Assembly: GCA_043758775.1 (NCBI GenBank)
Contig: JAYVMU010000045.1
Span: 1 to 17,466, forward strand
DNA: 17,466 bases
Direction: 5' to 3'
Source of the DNA: JACMMS01 sp043758775
Lineage (GTDB): Bacteria; Pseudomonadota; Gammaproteobacteria; Burkholderiales; Methylophilaceae
Shown here: positions 1-7,605 of the stretch, in pieces
Layout: each line of letters opens with the position of its first letter
Numbering within the stretch: position 1 is the stretch's first letter
Position numbers and translations under genes: made by a program
Notes under the pieces: generated by a model
Seen by the model: the letters and a program-made list of their open reading frames with translations, nothing else
What the model was told of the DNA's origin: nothing
Databases searched by the model: none

Positions 1-309
1 CAGGTTGAACAAATACCAGCACCTACGTCGCAACCAGCTTTGTCAGAACCCGCTGTTGTTGTGCCGAAGACGGAAATAAAGCCCGCTCCATCGGATGTCA
101 AGCCGCCTGAGTCAGCTCCAATGCCCATTCCGGAGACTAAAACGAATGCTGGGGCACTTTCGGATTATGAGCTTAAATTTGATAGTGCTTTGGAGTCAAA
201 ACACCCATCCAAAGCAGTAGATTCGTCCTCCACCAAGCCTGATCAGCCGGCAGAACCTGATGAATCTCCTGGCTATTTTGAGCGGATTCTGGAAAAAATT
301 GGCTTTTAA
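1..309 (+). CDS. C-terminal part of a proline-rich envelope protein, probably BamE (5' end outside window)
   Basis: The frame is open from base 1 to the TAA at 307-309, giving 102 visible residues, so the gene starts upstream; the TTG at 40 is an internal leucine rather than a likely start. About the first 85 residues are low-complexity and rich in Pro, Ala, Glu, Lys and Ser. The tail is compact and amphipathic (SPGYFERILEKIGF). No catalytic domain is visible. It lies 37 bp before dapB; in betaproteobacteria the gene before dapB is commonly the small outer-membrane lipoprotein BamE (SmpA/OmlA) of the beta-barrel assembly machine, usually after fur. The assignment therefore rests on context, and the Pro-rich stretch would be a C-terminal extension to the short BamE domain. 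A TonB-like or other periplasm-spanning protein is an alternative. Confidence 0.5.
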   Translation, partial: QVEQIPAPTSQPALSEPAVVVPKTEIKPAPSDVKPPESAPMPIPETKTNAGALSDYELKFDSALESKHPSKAVDSSSTKPDQPAEPDESPGYFERILEKIGF

Positions 310-346
310 GATTTCGCCTGAATTTAAATTATATAAGTTGGCATAA

Positions 347-1162
347 ATGAGTAATCAACAAGTTTTGAAAGTTGTTATTGCGGGTTGTTCTGGCCGTATG
401 GGGCATGCTTTATTGGAAGGCGTTTTTGCAGGCACTGAATTGGTTTTGCATGGCGCTTTGGATAGAGTGGATAATCCGCAAATTGGCCGCGATGCTGGCG
501 AGCAGCTCGGTAAAGTATCTGGCGTAAAAATCAGCCATAATATTGAGACTGCTTTGCAAAATGCAGATGTGCTAGTGGACTTTACCCGCCCAGATGCGAC
601 GATGCTGTATCTGCAAGCCTGTCAAAAAGCCAAGGTAAAATTGATTATTGGTACTACCGGCTTTACTGCCGAGCAAAAATTACAAATTGAAGCCGCCTCA
701 AAAAATATTGCCATCGTGTTTGCGCCTAATATGAGTGTGGGTGTGACGCTGCTGATTAATCTTGTACAAGCGGCGGCTAAAGTTCTAAATGAAGGCTATG
801 ACATTGAAATTATTGAAGCACATCATCGCTATAAAGTGGATGCACCGTCAGGTACAGCTTTGCGCTTGGGCGAGGCCGCAGCAAGTGCCTTGGGTCGGGA
901 TTTGGAAGAGTGTGCTGTTTACGGGCGTGAAGGGGTGACAGGGCAGCGCGATCCTAATACTATCGGTTTTGCTACAGTACGAGGTGGTGATGTGGTAGGA
1001 GATCATACCGTTTTGTTTGCTGGTATTGGTGAGCGCGTAGAGCTGACACATAAGGCCAGTAGCCGCGCAACTTTTGCCTTAGGTGCATTGCGTGCGGCTA
1101 AATTCTTGGCCAGTAAACAGTCTGGTTTATTTGATATGCAAGATGTGTTGGATTTGCGCTAG
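347..1162 (+). CDS. dapB: 4-hydroxy-tetrahydrodipicolinate reductase DapB
   Basis: Cytosolic enzyme that reduces 4-hydroxy-tetrahydrodipicolinate to tetrahydrodipicolinate with NAD(P)H, in the diaminopimelate/lysine pathway that also feeds peptidoglycan. It has 271 residues, the normal length. The Rossmann nucleotide-binding loop GCSGRMG is at residues 13-19. The catalytic and substrate-binding block EAHHRYKVDAPSGTA (157-171) carries the paired histidines 159-160, Lys163 and the SGT loop. The conserved GTTG of the cofactor domain is near 102-105. The start is ATG with no strong Shine-Dalgarno. The gene follows the BamE-like frame closely, and carAB lies downstream as in many proteobacteria, but here a diguanylate cyclase gene is inserted between dapB and carA. 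Confidence 0.97.
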   Translation: MSNQQVLKVVIAGCSGRMGHALLEGVFAGTELVLHGALDRVDNPQIGRDAGEQLGKVSGVKISHNIETALQNADVLVDFTRPDATMLYLQACQKAKVKLIIGTTGFTAEQKLQIEAASKNIAIVFAPNMSVGVTLLINLVQAAAKVLNEGYDIEIIEAHHRYKVDAPSGTALRLGEAAASALGRDLEECAVYGREGVTGQRDPNTIGFATVRGGDVVGDHTVLFAGIGERVELTHKASSRATFALGALRAAKFLASKQSGLFDMQDVLDLR

Positions 1163-1251
1163 GCTATTTGTGAGCCCGAAAGGTTTATCAATATCATATT
1201 TCGCTTAATCCAGCGATGTAAAAAATTTCCGCATTTATTGTTAATGCTGGC

Positions 1252-2430
1252 GTGGCTTCTGTCTGGCTGGCGGTACACAATCAAGACGCACAAATGCGTC
1301 ATGCTTTGTTAGTGCAAGCGCGATCGATAGACCTGGCTTTGGGCTGGAGTAGTATGTACGCCAGTATTCAGACTAGTCAAGTTGCAGCAAGCGCATATTC
1401 AGCCAGTTCAAAACCAACCCAGCTTTCTTCATCAATACTCGATTTAAGTCAACATAGAGAGCGGATTGCAAAAATCTGTGCGGTCTATCCGAATTGTCGA
1501 GCTGTTTATTTGATGAATCAGAATGCTAAAAAGCAGATTGTATTTTTATTAGACTCCTCTCCAGTTGGCAGCGTACTTTATTTACCACCAGGAACCATTT
1601 ATACAGAAGCTAGCCTAGGAGTACAGCAGGTGTTTCGTTCTGCCAGTATGTTAACTGAAGGCCCCTACAAAGACCGCTGGGGAATATGGGTGAGCGCTTT
1701 TGTGCCACATACATTGCCCGACAATAATATTGCCGTTGTCGGTATCGATATAGAAGCTAATGACTGGGACAATGCATTATGGCGATCTGCTATTCTGCCG
1801 GCGTCGGTCACCTTTGCATTTTTGGTGGTAATGTCGATTTACAGTTTGCTTTGGCATGCAAAAACTAAACAAAACGAAAGGCTTAAAAATTCGCATATAC
1901 AATTGCTTAAGTTGTCGCATGAAGATAGCTTAACGGGTTTGCCGAATCGCCGCCTTTTAGAAGATAGACTGAAGCAGTTGATTGCTGCGGAAGATCGTAG
2001 TAGAAATACATTTACCGTTTTATATATCGATTTAGATGGTTTTAAGCACATTAACGATACGCTGGGTCACGATGCCGGCGATCAGTTATTATGTTTAATA
2101 GCGGGTAGGTTGACTAATGTATTAAGATTGGAAGATACCGTTGCGCGCTTGTCGGGTGATGAATTTGCAATATTGCTACCCAGAATTGAAGTTCGTGCAG
2201 ATGCTGAGCTTGTGGCAGATAAAATTATTCGCGAGTTGAGCCGGCCTATCGCAATACAGAAACAAGTGCTATCAGTGACGGCAAGTATAGGCATTGTTAT
2301 TTTTTCAGATAAATTATCAACCCCACAAGCCTTAATAAAAGCGGCTGATGAAGCCATGTATTCAGCCAAAAAAGCAGGCGCAAATCAGTACTATTTCTCT
2401 GCTGCGATACCAGAGACGATGAGTATGTAA
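1252..2430 (+). CDS. Membrane-bound GGDEF diguanylate cyclase with periplasmic sensor (5' end uncertain)
   Basis: Predicted to make cyclic-di-GMP from two GTP. Numbering is from the GTG at 1252. Residues about 15-178 form an extracytoplasmic sensor-like region, possibly PDC/Cache-like, with the stretch GPYKDRWGIWVSAF and then VVGIDIEANDW. A transmembrane helix spans about 179-201, followed by a short linker and a GGDEF domain (225-380). That domain has DSLTGLPNR at 225-233, the metal-binding YIDLDGFK at 258-265, the active-site variant SGDEF at 301-305, and an allosteric I-site RLED at 292-295 exactly five residues before it, so activity with product inhibition is expected. The GTG has no ribosome-binding site and would remove most of the first membrane helix. 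A neighbouring frame supplies a better N-terminus, so a frameshift or sequence error near 1240-1275 is possible. The gene interrupts the usual dapB-carA order. Confidence 0.88.
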   Translation: MASVWLAVHNQDAQMRHALLVQARSIDLALGWSSMYASIQTSQVAASAYSASSKPTQLSSSILDLSQHRERIAKICAVYPNCRAVYLMNQNAKKQIVFLLDSSPVGSVLYLPPGTIYTEASLGVQQVFRSASMLTEGPYKDRWGIWVSAFVPHTLPDNNIAVVGIDIEANDWDNALWRSAILPASVTFAFLVVMSIYSLLWHAKTKQNERLKNSHIQLLKLSHEDSLTGLPNRRLLEDRLKQLIAAEDRSRNTFTVLYIDLDGFKHINDTLGHDAGDQLLCLIAGRLTNVLRLEDTVARLSGDEFAILLPRIEVRADAELVADKIIRELSRPIAIQKQVLSVTASIGIVIFSDKLSTPQALIKAADEAMYSAKKAGANQYYFSAAIPETMSM

Positions 2431-2459
2431 TCAAACTATTAGTAATTGCGTTGCATGCA

Positions 2460-2476
2460 GGCAATTGATAATTGCC
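2460..2476. promoter_or_regulatory. Perfect palindrome over the carAB -35 element (candidate operator)
   Basis: GGCAATT-gat-AATTGCC is a perfect 7-bp inverted repeat with a 3-bp centre. It includes the -35 hexamer at 2465-2470, so a protein bound here would block RNA polymerase. There is no T-run after it, which argues against a terminator for the upstream gene. The regulator is unknown; function is inferred from position and symmetry only. Confidence 0.4.
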
Positions 2477-2493
2477 TTGAATTAGGCTATAAT
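2465..2493 (+). promoter_or_regulatory. Sigma-70 promoter for carAB
   Basis: TTGATA at 2465-2470, a 17-bp spacer, and a consensus TATAAT at 2488-2493. Transcription is expected to start near 2500, giving an untranslated leader of about 90-120 nt before carA. This is the best promoter match noticed in the window. Confidence 0.75.
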
Positions 2494-2505
2494 TCATCAA
2501 TTCTG

Positions 2506-2562
2506 AAACGGGAAGAGTACGCGCTCCTCCCGTTTTGCATATCTGCCACCTGCTCAGGGTGG
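2506..2562 (+). promoter_or_regulatory. Structured carA leader with two hairpins
   Basis: Right after the expected transcription start, AAACGGGA (2506-2513) pairs with TCCCGTTT (2528-2535), and the stem probably continues inwards after one mismatch. Only four Ts (2533-2536) follow, so it would be a weak terminator at most. A second small hairpin pairs CCACC (2546-2550) with GGTGG (2558-2562). A four-codon frame ATG-GTC-AAA-GTA-TGA (2577-2591) overlaps the first possible carA ATG as ATGA. The arrangement suggests leader-level control of carAB; no known riboswitch family was recognised. Confidence 0.4.
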
Positions 2563-2608
2563 AAAGCAATAAATTAATGGTCAAAGTATGAATAAACAGG
2601 GAGTTGCT

Positions 2609-3769
2609 GTGCCGCAAAACATGTCCGCAAAGGTGTCCGCAATTTTAGTGCTTGCAGATGGAACAGTGTTTCGTGGTATAGCAATCGGCGCTGAAGGTAG
2701 TACTGTTGGTGAGGTGGTGTTTAATACCTCAATGACCGGCTATCAGGAAATCCTCACCGACCCTTCCTACATGAAGCAAATCGTTACCCTGACTTATCCG
2801 CATATCGGCAATACGGGGGTCAATTCTGAAGATGTCGAGTCTGATAAAGTCTATGCGAGTGGTTTGATTATTCGAGACTTGCCGTTGGTGCATAGTAATT
2901 TCCGCAGTGAGCAGTCGTTAACTGACTACTTAAAAATCAATCATATCGTTGCAATTGCTGATATTGACACGCGGCAGCTCACGCGAATTTTGCGTGAAAC
3001 AGGTGCGCAATCCGGTTGTATCGTTGCTGGCTTTGCGGATGAGGCGCAAGCCATTGATGTGGCTCACAGCAAAATTAGTGCTTTTTCTGGCTTGGATGGA
3101 TTGGATTTAGCTAAGGTAGTGAGCTGCGATAAAGCGTACAGTTTTGAGCAGGGTGAGTGGACATTGGGCGAAGGTTATAAAAACCTCGAACCTAGCCAGT
3201 TCCATGTGGTTGCCTATGACTATGGCATGAAACGCAATATTCTACGTATGCTGACATCACGTGGCTGTAAAGTTACTGTGTTGCCTGCACAAGCGACGGC
3301 TGCAGAGGCTCTAGCTTACAAGCCTGACGGTATCTTTCTGTCCAATGGCCCGGGTGACCCTGCGCCTTGTGATTACGCAATTCGTGCTATTGGTACGTTG
3401 GTTGAAACCGGCATACCCACTTTCGGTATCTGTTTAGGGCATCAACTGTTGGCTTTGGTCAGTGGTGCAAAAACACTCAAAATGAAGTTTGGTCATCATG
3501 GCGCAAATCATCCTGTGCAAGATGTGGCAACGAAAAAAGTCTATATCACTAGTCAAAACCATGGGTTTGCCGTGGATGCCGCAACGCTGCCGGCTAATAT
3601 TAAAATTACTCACGTTTCACTATTTGATGGCAGCTTACAGGGTATCGCATTTACAGATAAGCCTGTATTTAGCTTCCAGGGTCATCCAGAAGCCAGTCCT
3701 GGACCTACCGAAATGAGTTACTTATTTGATCAATTCATCCAGTTAATGCAAGATAAAAAAGTAAATTAA
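2609..3769 (+). CDS. carA: Carbamoyl-phosphate synthase small (glutaminase) subunit CarA
   Basis: Hydrolyses glutamine and channels ammonia to CarB for carbamoyl phosphate, the shared precursor of arginine and pyrimidines. From the chosen start it has 386 residues, close to the family norm. The N-terminal CPSase_sm domain begins AILVLADGTVFRG. The C-terminal class I glutamine amidotransferase domain has nucleophile Cys275 in GICLGHQ and the His359/Glu361 pair in GHPEASPGP. The GTG at 2609 was chosen because AGGGAG (2598-2603) lies 5 nt before it. ATG 2588 (frame extended by 7 residues, no ribosome site) and ATG 2621 (closest to the usual family N-terminus) are alternatives. The carB start lies one base after the carA stop, so the two are translationally coupled. 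Confidence 0.96.
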   Translation: MPQNMSAKVSAILVLADGTVFRGIAIGAEGSTVGEVVFNTSMTGYQEILTDPSYMKQIVTLTYPHIGNTGVNSEDVESDKVYASGLIIRDLPLVHSNFRSEQSLTDYLKINHIVAIADIDTRQLTRILRETGAQSGCIVAGFADEAQAIDVAHSKISAFSGLDGLDLAKVVSCDKAYSFEQGEWTLGEGYKNLEPSQFHVVAYDYGMKRNILRMLTSRGCKVTVLPAQATAAEALAYKPDGIFLSNGPGDPAPCDYAIRAIGTLVETGIPTFGICLGHQLLALVSGAKTLKMKFGHHGANHPVQDVATKKVYITSQNHGFAVDAATLPANIKITHVSLFDGSLQGIAFTDKPVFSFQGHPEASPGPTEMSYLFDQFIQLMQDKKVN

Positions 3770-3770
3770 G

Positions 3771-6700
3771 ATGGCAAAGCGTACTGACATTAAAAGCATT
3801 CTGATCATAGGCGCAGGCCCGATTGTTATTGGGCAAGCCTGTGAATTCGATTATTCTGGCGCACAGGCGTGTAAAGCGTTGCGTGAAGAAGGTTACCGCG
3901 TTATTTTGGTTAACTCTAACCCTGCGACCATCATGACCGACCCAGAAATGGCTGATGCAACTTATATCGAGCCAGTGACTTGGCAGGTGGTTGAGAAAAT
4001 CATCGCTAAAGAGCGTCCAGATGCTTTGTTACCAACCATGGGTGGTCAAACCGCTTTAAATTGCGCGTTAGATTTAGATAAGCATGGTGTGTTGGCTAAA
4101 TATAATGTGGAATTGATCGGTGCTTCAAAAGAAGCGATTGATAAAGCAGAAGACCGCCAGAAATTCAAAGACGCTATGACCAAAATTGGTTTGGGCTCTG
4201 CAAGGTCTTCTGTTGCGCACAGCCTGGAACAGGCTTTGCAAGTGCAATTGGAAATTGGTTATCCGGCTATTATTCGCCCGTCATTTACCATGGGTGGCAG
4301 TGGTGGTGGTATTGCTTATAATAAAGAAGAGTTCGTTGCGATTTGTGAGCGCGGTTTAGATGCCTCACCTACTAATGAGCTATTGATTGAAGAGTCATTG
4401 CTGGGTTGGAAAGAATATGAGATGGAGGTGGTACGCGACTCTGCGGATAACTGCATCATCATTTGTTCGATAGAAAACCTGGACCCAATGGGCGTGCATA
4501 CCGGTGATTCAATCACGGTAGCGCCCGCACAAACTCTGACTGATAAAGAATACCAAATCATGCGTAATGCCAGTTTGGCGGTTTTACGCGAAATTGGAGT
4601 GGATACTGGTGGCTCTAACGTACAGTTTGCGATTAATCCTGATGATGGTCGTATGATTGTGATTGAGATGAATCCGCGTGTATCGCGCTCATCAGCTTTA
4701 GCGTCAAAAGCAACTGGCTTCCCGATTGCGAAAGTTGCAGCTAAATTGGCGGTTGGCTTTACTTTGGACGAGTTACGTAATGAAATCACTGGCGGTGCAA
4801 CCCCAGTTTCGTTTGAACCCTCAATTGATTATGTCGTGACTAAAATTCCGCGTTTTGCTTTCGAAAAATTTCCGCAAGCTGATAGTCGTTTGACCACGCA
4901 AATGAAGTCCGTCGGCGAAGTGATGGCGATAGGCCGTACTTTTCAGGAGTCATTCCAAAAAGCCTTGCGTGGCTTGGAGGTCGGTGTAGATGGTCTGGAT
5001 GAAAAAACCACCGATACTGATACGATTCTTAAAGAATTAAGCGAGGCGGGCCCAGAGCGTATTTGGTATGTGGGTGATGCATTCAGGACTGGTCTGAGCG
5101 TTGAACAAGTCTTTGACTACTCAAAAATCGATGTGTGGTTCTTAACGCAAATCAAAGATTTAGTTGATCGAGAACAAGCGCTTAAAGGCGAAAGACTTGG
5201 CGATTTAGACCGTGATACTTTATTCCAGCTTAAACGTCGTGGCTTCTCTGATAGACGTTTAGCTACTTTGTTGGGTACAGACCAACATGCGGTGCGTGCA
5301 TACCGTCAAGGTTTGAATATTCGCCCAGTGTACAAGCGGGTAGATACCTGTGCGGCAGAGTTTGCGACTAACACGGCTTATATGTACTCGACTTATGAAG
5401 AAGAGTGCGAAGCCAAGCCGACCAATAACAAGAAAATTATGGTGCTAGGCGGTGGTCCAAATCGTATCGGCCAAGGTATTGAGTTTGATTATTGTTGCGT
5501 GCATGCGGCGTTTGCCATGCGTGAAGATGGCTATGAGACTATCATGGTCAATTGCAATCCTGAAACAGTTTCGACCGATTACGATACTTCGGATCGTTTG
5601 TATTTTGAGCCAGTCACGCTAGAAGATGTGCTGGAAATCGTTGATTTAGAAAAACCAGTTGGCGTGATTGTGCAGTATGGAGGGCAAACGCCATTAAAAC
5701 TTGCACGTGATTTAGAAAAAGCCGGCGTGCCTATTATCGGCACGACGCCAGATGCCATTGATATGGCAGAAGACCGCGAACGCTTTCAACAAATGTTGCA
5801 TAAATTGGGTTTGAAACAACCGCCTAATCGCACTGCACGTAATGAAGCCGATGCACTGCGCTTGGCAGAAGAAATCGGCTATCCCTTAGTGGTTCGCCCA
5901 AGCTATGTACTAGGTGGTCGTGCAATGGAAATTGTGCAAGAACAAGCGCAATTAGAGCGCTATATGCGCGAAGCTGTTAAAGTTTCTAATGAGTCGCCGG
6001 TATTGCTGGACAGATTCTTGAATGATGCGCTGGAAGTGGATGTGGACGCACTCTGTGATGGTGAAAATGTCATTATTGGCGGCATCATGGAACACGTCGA
6101 ACAAGCTGGCGTTCATTCTGGCGATTCTGCTTGTTCATTGCCACCATACAGTTTATCTGCCAAGTTGCAAGATGAGTTGCGCGTGCAAACCGTGCAAATG
6201 GCGAAGGCACTGGGCGTTGTCGGTTTAATGAACGTGCAGTTTGCTATTCAAGGTGAAACAGTTTACGTGTTGGAAGTGAACCCACGTGCCTCGCGCACCG
6301 TGCCGTTTGTATCCAAGGCCTGTGGTTTACAGTTAGCAAAAGTTGCGGCACGCTGCATGGTCGGCGTTTCGTTGCCAGACCAAGGTGTGACTAAAGAAAT
6401 AATCCCACCATTTTATTCAGTGAAAGAAGCGGTATTTCCGTTTATTAAATTCCCTGGTGTAGACACGATTCTAGGCCCAGAGATGAAATCAACGGGTGAA
6501 GTGATGGGCGTTGGTAACACTTTTGCCGAAGCATTCCTAAAATCACAACTAGGTGCAAGTACAAAGTTGCCAACTGGTGGCAAAGCCTTTATTAGTGTAC
6601 GCCATGAAGATCATCAACGCGTCATTGAAATTGCTCAAGCTTTAAGTGATTTAGGTTTTACACTGATGGCGACCAAAGGCACTGCCGTTGGCATTGCAGC

Positions 6701-6974
6701 GGCAGGTTTGACTGTGCATCCAGTGAATAAGGTTGCTGAAGGTCGTCCGCATATCGTGGATATGATTAAAAATAATGAGATTAGCTTTATTGTCAATGTA
6801 ACGGAAGACAAACGTGCTGTGCATGATTCCTATGCTATTCGTCGTACAGCGTTACAAAATAAAGTGACTTATTATACGACCTTGGCAGGCGCTAAAGCAG
6901 CCTGTGTTGGTATGGCGCATATGGCGGAATTAAACGTGGAATCTTTACAGGACTTGCATAAACGACTTAAGTAA
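3771..6974 (+). CDS. carB: Carbamoyl-phosphate synthase large subunit CarB
   Basis: Makes carbamoyl phosphate from bicarbonate, ATP and the ammonia supplied by CarA. It has 1067 residues, close to the 1073 of E. coli. There are two homologous synthetase halves. The first starts KSILIIGAGP and has an ATP-grasp domain with the glycine-rich MGGSGGGIAYN loop. The second begins near residue 554 with KIMVLGGGPNRIGQGIEFDY and has the matching YVLGGRAMEIV loop. A C-terminal MGS-like allosteric domain (from about 935) is where ornithine and UMP act in characterised enzymes. The frame is intact. The start has no good Shine-Dalgarno and sits one base after the carA stop, so coupling is likely. Transcription from carAB probably ends at the terminator before greA. 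Confidence 0.98.
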   Translation: MAKRTDIKSILIIGAGPIVIGQACEFDYSGAQACKALREEGYRVILVNSNPATIMTDPEMADATYIEPVTWQVVEKIIAKERPDALLPTMGGQTALNCALDLDKHGVLAKYNVELIGASKEAIDKAEDRQKFKDAMTKIGLGSARSSVAHSLEQALQVQLEIGYPAIIRPSFTMGGSGGGIAYNKEEFVAICERGLDASPTNELLIEESLLGWKEYEMEVVRDSADNCIIICSIENLDPMGVHTGDSITVAPAQTLTDKEYQIMRNASLAVLREIGVDTGGSNVQFAINPDDGRMIVIEMNPRVSRSSALASKATGFPIAKVAAKLAVGFTLDELRNEITGGATPVSFEPSIDYVVTKIPRFAFEKFPQADSRLTTQMKSVGEVMAIGRTFQESFQKALRGLEVGVDGLDEKTTDTDTILKELSEAGPERIWYVGDAFRTGLSVEQVFDYSKIDVWFLTQIKDLVDREQALKGERLGDLDRDTLFQLKRRGFSDRRLATLLGTDQHAVRAYRQGLNIRPVYKRVDTCAAEFATNTAYMYSTYEEECEAKPTNNKKIMVLGGGPNRIGQGIEFDYCCVHAAFAMREDGYETIMVNCNPETVSTDYDTSDRLYFEPVTLEDVLEIVDLEKPVGVIVQYGGQTPLKLARDLEKAGVPIIGTTPDAIDMAEDRERFQQMLHKLGLKQPPNRTARNEADALRLAEEIGYPLVVRPSYVLGGRAMEIVQEQAQLERYMREAVKVSNESPVLLDRFLNDALEVDVDALCDGENVIIGGIMEHVEQAGVHSGDSACSLPPYSLSAKLQDELRVQTVQMAKALGVVGLMNVQFAIQGETVYVLEVNPRASRTVPFVSKACGLQLAKVAARCMVGVSLPDQGVTKEIIPPFYSVKEAVFPFIKFPGVDTILGPEMKSTGEVMGVGNTFAEAFLKSQLGASTKLPTGGKAFISVRHEDHQRVIEIAQALSDLGFTLMATKGTAVGIAAAGLTVHPVNKVAEGRPHIVDMIKNNEISFIVNVTEDKRAVHDSYAIRRTALQNKVTYYTTLAGAKAACVGMAHMAELNVESLQDLHKRLK

Positions 6975-6988
6975 ATTACAAAATAGGG

Positions 6989-7016
6989 TTGCGTTAAAAT
7001 GATTTAGCGTTAAAAT
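6989..7016 (+). promoter_or_regulatory. Candidate promoter for greA with 10-bp direct repeat
   Basis: TTGCGT (6989-6994), a 16-bp spacer and TAAAAT (7011-7016) make a reasonable sigma-70 promoter just after carB. GCGTTAAAAT occurs twice, at 6991-7000 and 7007-7016, overlapping both promoter elements with a 16-bp period. Transcription would start near 7023 and meet the terminator at 7040 almost at once. Confidence 0.45.
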
Positions 7017-7039
7017 CTATCAACAATTTAAATTTTATG

Positions 7040-7075
7040 AAACCACGCTAGGCGTCTAGTGTGGTTTTTATTTTT
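7040..7075 (+). terminator. Intrinsic terminator between carB and greA, 14 nt before the greA start
   Basis: AAACCACGCTA (7040-7050) pairs with TAGTGTGGTTT (7057-7067) over 11 bp with one G-U pair and a GGCGTC loop, followed by T-rich sequence to 7075. It ends the carAB transcript but also sits between the greA promoter candidate and the greA ribosome-binding site, so greA mRNA must read through it or start at an undetected site. Confidence 0.85.
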
Positions 7076-7089
7076 AGTAAGAGGTTTTT

Positions 7090-7572
7090 ATGGCATTAAA
7101 TCAAATTCCAGTCACCGTCAAAGGTGCAGTACTATTAAAAGAAGAGCTACAAATTTTGCGTAGTGTAGATCGTCCTAACGTTATTCAAGCAATTGCTGAA
7201 GCACGGGCGCAGGGTGATTTGTCTGAAAATGCAGAGTATGAATCTGCCAAAGAAAAACAAAGCTTTATCGAAGGCCGTATTGCTGAGCTTGAAGCCAAAT
7301 TATCTAACTTGCAAATTATTGACCCAACCACACTTAATGCAGAAGGTCGCGTTGTGTTTGGTGCAACGGTGAATATGGAAGATCTAAATTCTGGCGACAA
7401 TAAGACTTACCAAATTGTAGGTGAAGATGAAGCAGATATTAAGGGTGGAAAAATTTCTATCGGATCGCCGATTGCACGTGCTTTAATTGGTAAATCTGCA
7501 GGCGAAGTTGCCGAAGTTGCAGCACCAGGTGGAATTAAAGAGTATGAAGTCCTCGATGTGCTATATATTTAA
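7090..7572 (+). CDS. greA: Transcript cleavage factor GreA
   Basis: Rescues backtracked RNA polymerase by entering the secondary channel and stimulating cleavage of the extruded RNA 3' end. It has 160 residues (E. coli 158). The N-terminal coiled coil spans about residues 10-75 with the tip GDLSENAEY at 42-50, whose acidic residues Asp43 and Glu46 position the catalytic metal. The C-terminal FKBP-like domain follows, with GSPIARALIGKSAGE near 125-139. AAGAGG at 7079-7084, 5 nt before ATG, is a good ribosome-binding site placed immediately after the terminator stem and T-tract. A DUF4149 gene follows after 33 bp. Confidence 0.97.
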   Translation: MALNQIPVTVKGAVLLKEELQILRSVDRPNVIQAIAEARAQGDLSENAEYESAKEKQSFIEGRIAELEAKLSNLQIIDPTTLNAEGRVVFGATVNMEDLNSGDNKTYQIVGEDEADIKGGKISIGSPIARALIGKSAGEVAEVAAPGGIKEYEVLDVLYI

Positions 7573-7605
7573 AAGCTAGATGTTTAAACTCAGCGAAAGT
7601 AAGCC

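Noticed and set aside
4316..4789. Minus-strand open frame (157 codons) inside carB
   Set aside because: Antisense shadow of the conserved ATP-grasp domain; no independent coding evidence.
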